DNA of 64,000 bases from Chloroflexota bacterium (GTDB lineage: Bacteria > Chloroflexota > Anaerolineae > Aggregatilineales > Phototrophicaceae): contig QUBZ01000002.1 in assembly GCA_014338005.1 (NCBI GenBank), forward strand, positions 43,354 to 107,353. The letters are read 5' to 3'. The stretch's first letter is position 1, and the number at the start of each line of letters is the position of its first letter. This document shows positions 27,000 to 34,786 of this stretch, piece by piece. Made by a program: the position numbers and the translations under genes. The notes under the pieces are model-generated. The model searched no databases. It worked only from the letters and a program-made list of their open reading frames with translations, and was not told the DNA's origin.

Positions 27000-27838
27000 C
27001 TTTTCCGCCTCCCGGTGTCTCGCCGGTTCGAAGGCCGGCTGCGGGGCGGCGGTTTCTGCGCCGGGCCGCCGCGCGGTCTGTCCGGCACGGCTGGCCGGTT
27101 CCATTCCGGCGAACGCGCTTTAAGCGCCTCCACATCCTTCGGTGTCAGTTCGCGCCACTCGCCGGGGCGCAGCGTCCCCAACCCCAGCCGGCCTATATGC
27201 GTCCGCGTCAGCGACTTGACCGGATGCCCCAGCATACTTGCCACCCGCCGAATCTGCCGTTTTTTGCCTTCGGTCATCACGATTCGCAGCGTGGTTTCCC
27301 TGCCGCCGTCCACAATCTGCACCGAACACGGCGCGGTGAGAAAGCGTTCGCCGGTTTCCTCATCTTCCAGCGATACCCCCTTCGACCACTGCCGAATCGT
27401 TTCGGCGCTCGGCAGGCCGTAAACCACCACTTTATAGGTTTTATGATGCTGGTAACGTGGATGCGCCAGGCGGTTCGCCAGGTCGCCGTCGTCGGTCAGC
27501 ACCATCAGCCCTTCGCTGTCGGCGTCCAGGCGACCAATCGTGAACAGGCGGCCTTCAAAGGAGACAAAATCGTAAACCGTCCGGCGTTCGTCACCGGCGT
27601 GGGGTTTATCGGTCGAAAGCACATTTTTGGGTTTATAAAACGCAATATAGGTGTGCCGCGCCGCGAACGCCAGTTTTTCGCCGTCCACCTCGATGATGTC
27701 GGCGGCGGGGTCGGCCTGGTCGCCCAGGTGAATCACCCTGCCGTTGACCCTCACCCGCCCCTGCTTAATCAGTTCTTCGCTTTCCCGGCGCGAGGCCACG
27801 CCGGCCTGCGCCATCAGTTTTTGCACACGTTCTTTCAC
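26996..27838 (-). CDS. rluB: 23S rRNA pseudouridine synthase, RluB/RsuA family
   Basis: A 280-residue protein with an N-terminal S4 RNA-binding domain (MAQAGVASRRESEELIKQGR, VRVNGRVIHLGD) and a RsuA-type catalytic domain with the nucleophile Asp105 in GRLDADSEGLMVLTDDG. TEGKKRQIRRVASMLGHPV is the family's C-terminal motif. A basic, Pro/Arg-rich tail of about 40 residues (RPAVPDRPRGGPAQKPPPRS) follows and probably adds RNA affinity. Likely target: uridine in 23S helix 89 (RluB) rather than 16S. It is coupled to plsC. Confidence 0.9.
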   Translation of the reverse strand: MKERVQKLMAQAGVASRRESEELIKQGRVRVNGRVIHLGDQADPAADIIEVDGEKLAFAARHTYIAFYKPKNVLSTDKPHAGDERRTVYDFVSFEGRLFTIGRLDADSEGLMVLTDDGDLANRLAHPRYQHHKTYKVVVYGLPSAETIRQWSKGVSLEDEETGERFLTAPCSVQIVDGGRETTLRIVMTEGKKRQIRRVASMLGHPVKSLTRTHIGRLGLGTLRPGEWRELTPKDVEALKARSPEWNRPAVPDRPRGGPAQKPPPRSRPSNRRDTGRRKR

Positions 27839-27908
27839 GGGCTTACATCCACACTACTCATACGGCGTCTCTGCGTTTGCCGTAGTTATTCTAACACGCG
27901 AACGGCCT

Positions 27909-28814
27909 TTAAGTGGCGTCTGGTTTACGTTCATCCAGCTTCATCCCGGCCAGCATTTCGTACACGCCGATGATGGCGCTGTTGTCCAGCTCGCCCTGGC
28001 CGGTTTGCAGCATGGCGGTATAAAGCTGCTGCACGACCGCCGTCAGCGGCAGCGGGATGCCGTAGGTTTTGCCCGTATCCAGCACGATGCCCAGGTCTTT
28101 GTGCTGCATGTAAGCCTTAAAACCCGGCCCGCGCTCCCCCGCGAACAGGCGCGGCGGTTTTACGTCCAGCGCCCACATCTGCGCCGCGCCGCCTTTGATC
28201 GCCTCGACCACGCGCTGCGGGTCTACGCCGGCTTTCTGCGCCGTGATGAGCGCCTCGGCCAGCCCGGCCATCTGCGCCCCGACGATGATCTGGTTGCACA
28301 CTTTGGCGATCTGCCCCGCCCCGCTCTCGCCCACCAGCACCCAGGCGCGCCCCATCGCCGCAAACAGCGGCGCGGCTTTATCAAAGGCGTCCTGCGGCCC
28401 GCCGACCATAATTGTCAGCGTGCCGTTACGCGCGCCCACGTCGCCCCCGCTCACCGGCGCGTCCAGCGCGGCCACGCCCACTTTTGCCAGTTCGGCGGCA
28501 ATTTTACGCGCGGCTTCTGGCTTGATGGTGCTGTTGTCAATAAAAATCAGCCCTTCGTGCGCGCCCTCGATGATGCCGTCTTTGCCTAAAACCACCTGTT
28601 CAACATCCGGCGAATCCGGCAGATTCGTGAACACAAACTCGACCTGCTGCGCTACTTCCCTGGGCGAAGCAGCCGCCTGCGCGCCTTCGCTCGCCAGTTG
28701 TTCGACAATCGCCCGGCTGCGGTTGTGGACGACCAGTTCAAACCCGGCTTTCATCAGGTTGCGCGCGATGGCCGAACCCATAATACCCAGGCCGATATAC
28801 CCCACTTTTGCCAT
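27909..28814 (-). CDS. NAD(P)-dependent beta-hydroxyacid dehydrogenase (3-hydroxyisobutyrate dehydrogenase/GarR family)
   Basis: A 301-residue protein starting at ATG 28814, preceded by AGGAGG 7 nt upstream. VGYIGLGIMGSAIARNL is the Rossmann motif, DAPVSGGDVGARNGTLTIMV the substrate-loop signature, and AKVCNQIIVGAQMAGLAEAL carries the catalytic Lys (GQIAKVCNQ). Family members oxidise 3-hydroxyisobutyrate or reduce tartronate semialdehyde; the sequence alone does not decide. It stands alone between a glycosyltransferase and rluB. Confidence 0.9.
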   Translation of the reverse strand: MAKVGYIGLGIMGSAIARNLMKAGFELVVHNRSRAIVEQLASEGAQAAASPREVAQQVEFVFTNLPDSPDVEQVVLGKDGIIEGAHEGLIFIDNSTIKPEAARKIAAELAKVGVAALDAPVSGGDVGARNGTLTIMVGGPQDAFDKAAPLFAAMGRAWVLVGESGAGQIAKVCNQIIVGAQMAGLAEALITAQKAGVDPQRVVEAIKGGAAQMWALDVKPPRLFAGERGPGFKAYMQHKDLGIVLDTGKTYGIPLPLTAVVQQLYTAMLQTGQGELDNSAIIGVYEMLAGMKLDERKPDAT

Positions 28815-28879
28815 GCAGTTTCCTCCTGATCTTCGTGGATGGAAAAACAAGAATGCGGCGCTTTAAACTATAAGGCCGG

Positions 28880-30520
28880 TCACACTTTGCGGCTCACCCG
28901 GAAACGCAGCGGAATGCCGACCAGCAGCCGCGTCTGAGCTTGCAGTGTCGGCAGCGCCACCACCAGCAGTGTCAGAACAGGCAGCAGCGGAAAACTCAAC
29001 AGCGTCAGCAGCCGCTCTTTAAGCGAGGAAGGGGTCGTTCGGGGCGGGCGCACGATCACATCCTGATACCAGAAAATAATACCCAGGATCACCACCAGCG
29101 CCCCCGCGATGCTCAACAAAATGAATGTTGGATATTCCAGCGCCAGCGCCGGATTCTGGATGATGTCCGCCACCGGCGGCGCGATTTGCGGGTTGAGCAG
29201 CACCGGAAGCTGCGAACCAACCGTCAGGATCACCCACCCTGCCCCGGCCAGCAGAATATCATGCGCCACCCGGAACAGCAGTTGGAAGGATGTTTTAAAC
29301 TCGATTTCTGGATATTCCAGCATTTTAGCGACGATATAACCCACTTCTTTGCTGCCCCAGGCGTGGCGCAGGCTTTGCAGGTAGCGGTTTTTGATGGCCT
29401 CCCACCAGGTATTACCTGTGACCGCCGTCCCCATGAAGGGTAAAAACACCCGCTCCAGTTTGACCCGCCCTTCCCGGCTGAAGTACGCCTTGATGAACAT
29501 ATGCCAGTCGTCGGCGATCACGTCCGGGTCCCAGTAGCCGCTGGCGTCCAGCAGGCGCAGGCTGAGCGCATAGGACGACATCGGCATCGGTATCCACCAG
29601 GGCGCGGCCAGGTAGGCCAGTTCAAACGCGCCGGAATATGCATTGACGATTCGCAGCAGCGGGTTGATCTCCCAGATATTGGTGTGGTAACGAATCGGCC
29701 CCTGCCAGAAGCGTAAATGCCGCTCCTGATGCGTGGCGAATAAATAGGTGAGCGCGTAAAAATGATTTTTGTGCCACAGCGTATCGGCATCCTGCGTCGT
29801 CACCAGGATATGATCCAGCGGATACCCCTCCTGGTCTACCAGCCGCCGTTTTACCCAGCGCGCCGCCCAGGCCTGGTTGGCCGATTTACACTGCATTTCC
29901 CCCGGCAGGCCGCGCGGGTGAACGGTGAAAAACAGGTTGGCGAAACAGCCCCGGTAGGCCGCCACCAGGCTTTCGGCCTTTTCAACACAACCTTCCTCGG
30001 CGGCTTCCATCGCCAGCACCACCGTCAGCCGTTTTGCCGCCTCGTACTGCGCCGCCAGGTTATCCAGCGTCCGGCTGAGGATTTCCACCGGCTCTTTGTA
30101 ATTGGGGATGATGACGATATGATGCACATCATCCCACGCCAGTGCGTCCGGCGAGGCATCGTGGTCGTAACATTCTCGCCAATCCATATGCTCCCACTGC
30201 GCGATCAAACGCAGGCCACGCATGTTGGCGATGCCGGCAAACAAAAATCGCACCGCCGTATAAAACCCCAACAGCGCCGCGATCAGCAGCAGCGCCCTGG
30301 GATAAGCTATCGCGGCAGCAATCGAAAACAGCAGGGCTACCCAGGCCAGACAGCCCGGTATGCCATCCAATGCGCGTTCAGAAATGGCCGGCGGCGGCGC
30401 CCCAGCCCATAACGAGCGTCCGACGCCAAGTTGAACGTTATTGCGACGCCCGCCGCTTGACTGGTACGGCACGATCTTCGTCCAGGTATAGGTCGGCTGA
30501 AACGCCCATAAGCATAACAC
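28880..30520 (-). CDS. Membrane glycosyltransferase family 2 (cellulose-synthase-like)
   Basis: The frame is open to 30838, but beyond about 30550 it lies opposite the response regulator, so I propose the GTG at 30520 (546 aa); a GTG at 30472 is the alternative. Two N-terminal helices (CLAWVALLFSIAAAIA, ALLLIAALLGFYTAVRFLF) precede a GT-A domain: IVIIPNYKEPVEIL, TTQDADTLW (D-x-D), VIADDWHMFIKAYF, then LQSLRHAWGSKE (Q-x-x-R-W-like). Three or four helices follow. It probably makes or elongates a cell-surface polysaccharide. It is divergent from the regulator at 30593. Confidence 0.75.
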   Translation of the reverse strand: MLCLWAFQPTYTWTKIVPYQSSGGRRNNVQLGVGRSLWAGAPPPAISERALDGIPGCLAWVALLFSIAAAIAYPRALLLIAALLGFYTAVRFLFAGIANMRGLRLIAQWEHMDWRECYDHDASPDALAWDDVHHIVIIPNYKEPVEILSRTLDNLAAQYEAAKRLTVVLAMEAAEEGCVEKAESLVAAYRGCFANLFFTVHPRGLPGEMQCKSANQAWAARWVKRRLVDQEGYPLDHILVTTQDADTLWHKNHFYALTYLFATHQERHLRFWQGPIRYHTNIWEINPLLRIVNAYSGAFELAYLAAPWWIPMPMSSYALSLRLLDASGYWDPDVIADDWHMFIKAYFSREGRVKLERVFLPFMGTAVTGNTWWEAIKNRYLQSLRHAWGSKEVGYIVAKMLEYPEIEFKTSFQLLFRVAHDILLAGAGWVILTVGSQLPVLLNPQIAPPVADIIQNPALALEYPTFILLSIAGALVVILGIIFWYQDVIVRPPRTTPSSLKERLLTLLSFPLLPVLTLLVVALPTLQAQTRLLVGIPLRFRVSRKV

Positions 30521-30592
30521 AAGCCGCGAACAGCGCCCAGTTATATGGTACAATGAGACAAAGTTTAATAAACCTAACCTTGTGGACGATTT

Positions 30593-31300
30593 ATGACGAC
30601 ACGGGTTCTCATTGTCGAAGACGATAAAGAGATGGCGCGCCTGCTCCAGCTTGATCTCCAGCGCAGCGGTTATCAGGCTGTCGTCGCCCGCAACGGGCTG
30701 GAAGGGCTGCGCCTGTTCCACGATACCAAACCCAACCTGGTGATTCTCGACATCGGCCTGCCGCTGATGGATGGCATGACCGTCTGCCAGCGCATCCGCG
30801 AGCTTTCTGAAGTGCCGATCCTGATGATGACGGCGCACGCCGTCACCGAAGCCGATATTGCCGAGGGATTAAACCTGGGCGCGGACGAATTTATGCTCAA
30901 ACCGCTGCGCGGCGTGGAGTTTCATGCCCGCATCAAGGCGCTGCTGCGGCGCGCCCGCCTGAACGATGATGATGAACGGGAACGAATGCTGGTCTACAAG
31001 GACGATTACCTGCTGGTTGATCTGGCCGCGCACCGCGTCCAGGTTTCCGGGCAGGAAATCCGCCTGACGCCGACCGAATTTAAACTGCTGGCGACCTTCA
31101 TCAAAAACACCGGCCAGGTTTTATCTTTCCAGCAGCTTCTCGAACAGGTGTGGGGGCCAGAATACACTACCGAACACCACTATCCGCGCATTTACGTCTC
31201 GCATCTGCGGCGCAAAATCGAGCCGGATATTAAGTCCCCAACCTATATCCAGAACGAGTACGGCATCGGCTATCGTTTTACCGGCAGGCGGGTTTCTTAA
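30593..31300 (+). CDS. OmpR/PhoB-family response regulator (orphan)
   Basis: A 235-residue protein. Receiver domain: acidic pair in VEDDKE, phospho-acceptor Asp53 (VILDIGLP), Thr80 and Lys103 (MLKPLRG). The C-terminal winged helix has LTPTEFKLLATFIKNTGQVL and RIYVSHLRRKIEPD, ending in YIQNEYGIGYRF. It binds DNA as a dimer when phosphorylated. No histidine kinase is adjacent, so its sensor is elsewhere. The only divergent neighbour is the GT2 gene, an obvious candidate target. The stop codon overlaps the convergent lipoprotein gene by 4 bp. Confidence 0.93.
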   Translation: MTTRVLIVEDDKEMARLLQLDLQRSGYQAVVARNGLEGLRLFHDTKPNLVILDIGLPLMDGMTVCQRIRELSEVPILMMTAHAVTEADIAEGLNLGADEFMLKPLRGVEFHARIKALLRRARLNDDDERERMLVYKDDYLLVDLAAHRVQVSGQEIRLTPTEFKLLATFIKNTGQVLSFQQLLEQVWGPEYTTEHHYPRIYVSHLRRKIEPDIKSPTYIQNEYGIGYRFTGRRVS

Positions 31301-33822
31301 CCACCCCCGCCCCGCTCAAGCGTCAGCGTAAAATCGCCTCTGCTCACGCCAGCCGCTTCCTGGTAGCGGGTGGCGATGATGGTGTACGTCCCGGTCGCCG
31401 GAAGCCTGAAACGCTCGATGGCCGCATCATAACCTATCGGAATAACAGGCGCGTCATCATTGCGTATGACCTCCTCACCGCCGGGCCCCAGCAAAATCAG
31501 CAGCGGGTCAAGGTCGCCCGACGCGCGCTGCATACGAATAGTCACCACTTCCCCCGCCTGCCCCTCAAACGTGTAGCGGACGGCTGAGGTTGTATTTTCA
31601 ATCGTTCCCTGCATGACCTCGCTGATCGGCTGGCTGTCGGACGGCTGCGCGCTGCTTTCCAGCGTCAGCGAAAAATCGCCTTCGGTTATGCCTTCGGCCT
31701 GCTGGAAGCGGGTGGCGACGATGACATACCTGCCGCTGACCGGGGCAACAAAATCGCGCAGGAAGGCATCTCGATTAAGCCCCTGTGGGTCATCGTCATT
31801 TTCCGCCACGCGCGCGCCGTCCGGCCCCAGGATGATAAGATAGGGGTCCAGGTCGCCGGATAAACGGCTCATCCGAATGCCAAATGTGTCGCCGGCCCGC
31901 GCGTCGAATGTATAACGCGCCGCAAAAACCGCTTCGTCAATTGTTCCCTCAACGACATCACCCGCTTCAAGCGGGATCAAAACACCCGGCGGCGGCGTTT
32001 CGCCCAATACCCACACCCACGTCCGCGTAAAGGTGCAGTTGGTTTCGTCGCTTTCATCATAAGTGCCGGCCATCACGCCCACCCTGCCGCTGTCCAGGTC
32101 GTCGGCCTCGAAGGTATCGGCATACTCGCCGTTGACATAAACGTCGAATGTATCCCCATCCGCCACCAGCAGCAGTTGATTTTTCTCCCCTGGCCCGGTG
32201 GCAAGCGCCACATCATCGGCATATTCGGCATCCTGCCACGTGCCGTCGAGCTTACGGTTGAACCACAGCGACTCCTGCTGGTTGATCTGCACCACGTAAA
32301 AGGTTTCGCTGTCGCGCAAACGGAAGATAAAACCGCAGTAATCTTCTTCTGCGCCCGGCCCCCAGGCGATGGTCGTGCCGGCCACAAAATCGCCGTATTC
32401 CCCCGGCACGTAATGCCAGCGCAGCAGGTTATCCTCGCCCGTCAGGTCGGCCACGCGCCGGTCCAGCCGCGCCGCCAGATATCCATCCTGCGGCGAAATC
32501 TCGGCCAGATGCAGGTCATCCAGCACAAAATCCGGCACGCCGCCCGCCGGCGGGGGCGGTGAATCTAGCCGCCAGGCCCAGCCATCGGTGAACGTGCAGT
32601 TCGTTTCGTCGCTTTCATCATAAGTGGCAGCCACCACCGCCAGGTCGCCCTCGGCGAAGGTTTCATCCACGAAGCGCCCCGCATACTCGCCGTTCACGTA
32701 TACTATGAACGTGCTGCCCGAACCGACGACCGTCAGCACGTTGGTATCGTTCGGGCCGGTGCGAATGGCCGTGCCGTCGCCGTTGATATTATCGTTCCAC
32801 TGGCCGCCGATCTTCGCCGCAAACCACAATGAACCTCCCCGACTGATGCGAAGGCTGTAGAAGTTGTTATCGTCGTTTTCTCTAAAAACGAAACCGCAGG
32901 CGTCTTCTTCTGCGCCCGGCCCCCATTGAATGGTCACGCCGGTGACAAAATCGGCGTAATTGCCCGTGAAGTTCGACCACTCCATCCAGTTATCTTTGCC
33001 GGTCAGGTCAATCTGTTTCAGGTCAATTCGCCCGTCCAGCGCCCCGTTATCGGCTGTCACCCCGGCCAGTTCCAGCCCTTCCAGCACGAAAGCCGCCGGC
33101 AGTTCCACCGGCGTCGGCGTATCAGTCGGCGTCGGGGATGGCGTCCGGGTGGGGGTGGGCGTGGGCGTGCCGGTCAGCGTCGGGGTGAAAGTTGACGTTG
33201 GCGTATCGGTCGGCGTCGGGGTATACGTCGGCGTGTCGGTTGGCGTCGGGGTATACGTCGGCGTGTCGGTCGCTGTTGGCGTGTGTGTCGGGGTATCGGT
33301 CGGCGTCGGGGTGTACGTCGGCGTATCGGTCGGGGCCAGCGCCACCGGCACGCCGCGCACATTGCCAAACGTGACCACCTGCGCCGAAGCGGATGTCACC
33401 CAACCGGACGAGTTATCCGGCAAAATCACCCGATACCAGCTGCCGTCCTCGCTGATGCCTACAATCTCAAGCTGTTCGTTGGCCGCCAGCGAAGCGATTA
33501 CGGGATAGGCGCTGCCGGGGCCCTGGCGCACCGGCACGTTATCCCGCAGCGCCTCGGCAACCGGCGTGGACGGGGTGGCCGTGTGGGTCGGCGTCGGCGT
33601 GGAGGTGGGCGTCGGCGTATCGGTCGGGGTGGCCGTTGGCGTCACCGGCGTCGGCGTATCGGTCGGTCGGCGGGTCGGCACGACCGCGCCCGGCGTGGCC
33701 GACGGAATGTACGAAACCACCTGCGGCGTTGGCGTGCCACCGCACGCGGCCAGAGCCAGTCCCATCAGAACAAACAGGAGGCGATAGCGGGGAGTCAAGG
33801 CATCTCTCCAGACTGAAAGCAT
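31297..33822 (-). CDS. Modular surface lipoprotein: SH3_3, two concanavalin-like and two PPC domains
   Basis: An 841-residue protein from ATG 33822, chosen because it leads into RYRLLFVLMGLALAACGG, a lipobox (LAAC). Next come Pro/Thr-rich repeats, a bacterial SH3 domain (NVPVRQGPGSAYPVI, WYRVILPDNSSGWV), a long TPTDTPTYTP linker, and two tandem concanavalin-like domains sharing WGPGAEED-x-CGF and TYDESDETNCTFT. Two PPC-type domains follow (VVEGTIDEAVFAARYTF, VMQGTIENTTSAVRYTFEGQ). SH3_3 often binds peptidoglycan and PPC domains occur at the ends of secreted enzymes, but no catalytic domain is visible, so a wall-anchored binding or sensing protein is likely. Confidence 0.85.
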   Translation of the reverse strand: MLSVWRDALTPRYRLLFVLMGLALAACGGTPTPQVVSYIPSATPGAVVPTRRPTDTPTPVTPTATPTDTPTPTSTPTPTHTATPSTPVAEALRDNVPVRQGPGSAYPVIASLAANEQLEIVGISEDGSWYRVILPDNSSGWVTSASAQVVTFGNVRGVPVALAPTDTPTYTPTPTDTPTHTPTATDTPTYTPTPTDTPTYTPTPTDTPTSTFTPTLTGTPTPTPTRTPSPTPTDTPTPVELPAAFVLEGLELAGVTADNGALDGRIDLKQIDLTGKDNWMEWSNFTGNYADFVTGVTIQWGPGAEEDACGFVFRENDDNNFYSLRISRGGSLWFAAKIGGQWNDNINGDGTAIRTGPNDTNVLTVVGSGSTFIVYVNGEYAGRFVDETFAEGDLAVVAATYDESDETNCTFTDGWAWRLDSPPPPAGGVPDFVLDDLHLAEISPQDGYLAARLDRRVADLTGEDNLLRWHYVPGEYGDFVAGTTIAWGPGAEEDYCGFIFRLRDSETFYVVQINQQESLWFNRKLDGTWQDAEYADDVALATGPGEKNQLLLVADGDTFDVYVNGEYADTFEADDLDSGRVGVMAGTYDESDETNCTFTRTWVWVLGETPPPGVLIPLEAGDVVEGTIDEAVFAARYTFDARAGDTFGIRMSRLSGDLDPYLIILGPDGARVAENDDDPQGLNRDAFLRDFVAPVSGRYVIVATRFQQAEGITEGDFSLTLESSAQPSDSQPISEVMQGTIENTTSAVRYTFEGQAGEVVTIRMQRASGDLDPLLILLGPGGEEVIRNDDAPVIPIGYDAAIERFRLPATGTYTIIATRYQEAAGVSRGDFTLTLERGGGG
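33110..33340 (-). repeat. Tandem repeat encoding TPTDTPTYTP linker
   Basis: About seven imperfect 24-36-bp units built on GGCGTCGGGGTATACGTC (plus-strand reading) encode Thr-Pro-rich linker of the lipoprotein. The units stay in frame. Copy number is likely to vary among strains. Confidence 0.8.
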
Positions 33823-33896
33823 GGATTCGATCTCACCGTCTATTGTAGTGAGGTCTGCCCATCTTGGCGAATACACATCAAAACTGCCCCTTAAGC

Positions 33897-34004
33897 CGGG
33901 TTTTTCGCCCGGCCTTTCGCGCCTTTAACGCCCTTCAGCCCGCACTGCGCCGCCACTTCCAGCAGGTTCGTCTGGTAGTTGCAGGTGCTGCGGCGCTTTT
34001 CGGC
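33897..34004 (-). repeat. Duplicated 3' fragment of ddl (copy A)
   Basis: A 108-bp segment identical, apart from mismatches at 33944 and 33982, to 34802-34909, which is the 3' coding end of ddl, in the same orientation. The copy has no start and is not a gene. Together the two copies flank the toxin-antitoxin pair as direct repeats. The rest of the gap 33823-34107 holds no convincing gene. Confidence 0.9.
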
Positions 34005-34107
34005 AGCGCCGGTGAGCAGAGCAGAAAATAGTCGAATAGTAGTGACAAGTATCCTTCCTTCGAATTACAATACTTGATAGTTGTACATTTAACCGGAAGG
34101 TGTTTTT

Positions 34108-34338
34108 ATGGCGGTTAAATTAACCATCCCTTACGAACAACTTGTAGAACTGGTCGAGCAGCTTTCTGAAGAACAGCGGAAAGCATTGATCGTTCGCCTG
34201 CTTACACAACTTCCCCAACAGCGTCCGCTAACAGCAGAGGAAAAGATTCAACTTTTCGACGCCGCAAAAATAGATAACCGTATCAATGTGACGCCGTCCA
34301 TCCGTCGTGAAGATTGGTACGATGACGATGGGCGATAA
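34108..34338 (+). CDS. Putative antitoxin of a PIN-toxin pair
   Basis: A 76-residue, acidic protein starting MAVKLTIPYEQLVELVEQLS, with helical SEEQRKALIVRLLTQLP and a C-terminal tail (PSIRREDWYDDDGR) of the sort antitoxins use to wrap the toxin. AAGG lies 9 nt before the ATG. The end overlaps the start of a PIN-domain ORF, the usual antitoxin-toxin layout (VapBC-like). No DNA-binding domain is obvious. The identification rests mainly on position and size. Confidence 0.65.
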   Translation: MAVKLTIPYEQLVELVEQLSEEQRKALIVRLLTQLPQQRPLTAEEKIQLFDAAKIDNRINVTPSIRREDWYDDDGR

Positions 34339-34770
34339 GGTATTCGTTGATACCAATATTCTGCTGCGCGCCCTGCTCACCGGGATGGATTTGCACATTG
34401 AAGCAGACACCACCCTCAAAAATATGTGGCGAGAAGGCACTGAATTATGGATTAGCGGTCAGGTGATACGTGAATTTATTGTTCAGGCAACCCACCCCGA
34501 ACATTTAAAGAACCACTGCCGATAGAAAAAGTGATCGAACATATCAACCTTATCACGCCGCTGTTTCAAATTGCCGACGAAACGGCGGCAGTGAGAGCCA
34601 AACTTTTAGAACTGCTTCGCGCTTACCCAACCACCGGCAAGCAAGTACATGATGCGAATATAGTCGCCACCATGTTGGCCTCAGGCATTGATAGATTGTT
34701 AACGCTCAATATAGAAGATATGAAACGTTTTGGCGATCAAATTACCGTCCACTCCCTTAGAACGGACTAA
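34322..34770 (+). pseudogene. PIN-domain toxin (VapC-like), interrupted by a -1 frameshift
   Basis: The first frame (ATG 34322 or 34328) gives VFVDTNILLRALL with the first PIN Asp and ELWISGQVIREFIVQA with the Glu, then stops at TAG 34523-34525. The second frame continues KEPLPIEKVIEHINLITPLF and ends with KQVHDANIVATML and LLTLNIEDMKRF, the remaining acidic residues. PIN toxins are Mg2+ ribonucleases. The frames join exactly by a -1 shift at T-TTA-AAG (34504-34510), a canonical slippery heptamer. So this is either a disabled toxin, a sequencing error, or a toxin needing programmed frameshifting. Confidence 0.75.
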
Positions 34771-34786
34771 AGCAAGAGAAATAGTC

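Noticed and set aside
28880..30838. Full-length open frame of the GT2 gene to 30838
   Set aside because: The N-terminal 100 residues overlap the response regulator antisense and lack hydrophobic or domain features.
33110..33340. Possible CRISPR-like repeat array
   Set aside because: Units are in-frame codons for TPTDTPTYTP, with no unique spacers and no cas genes.
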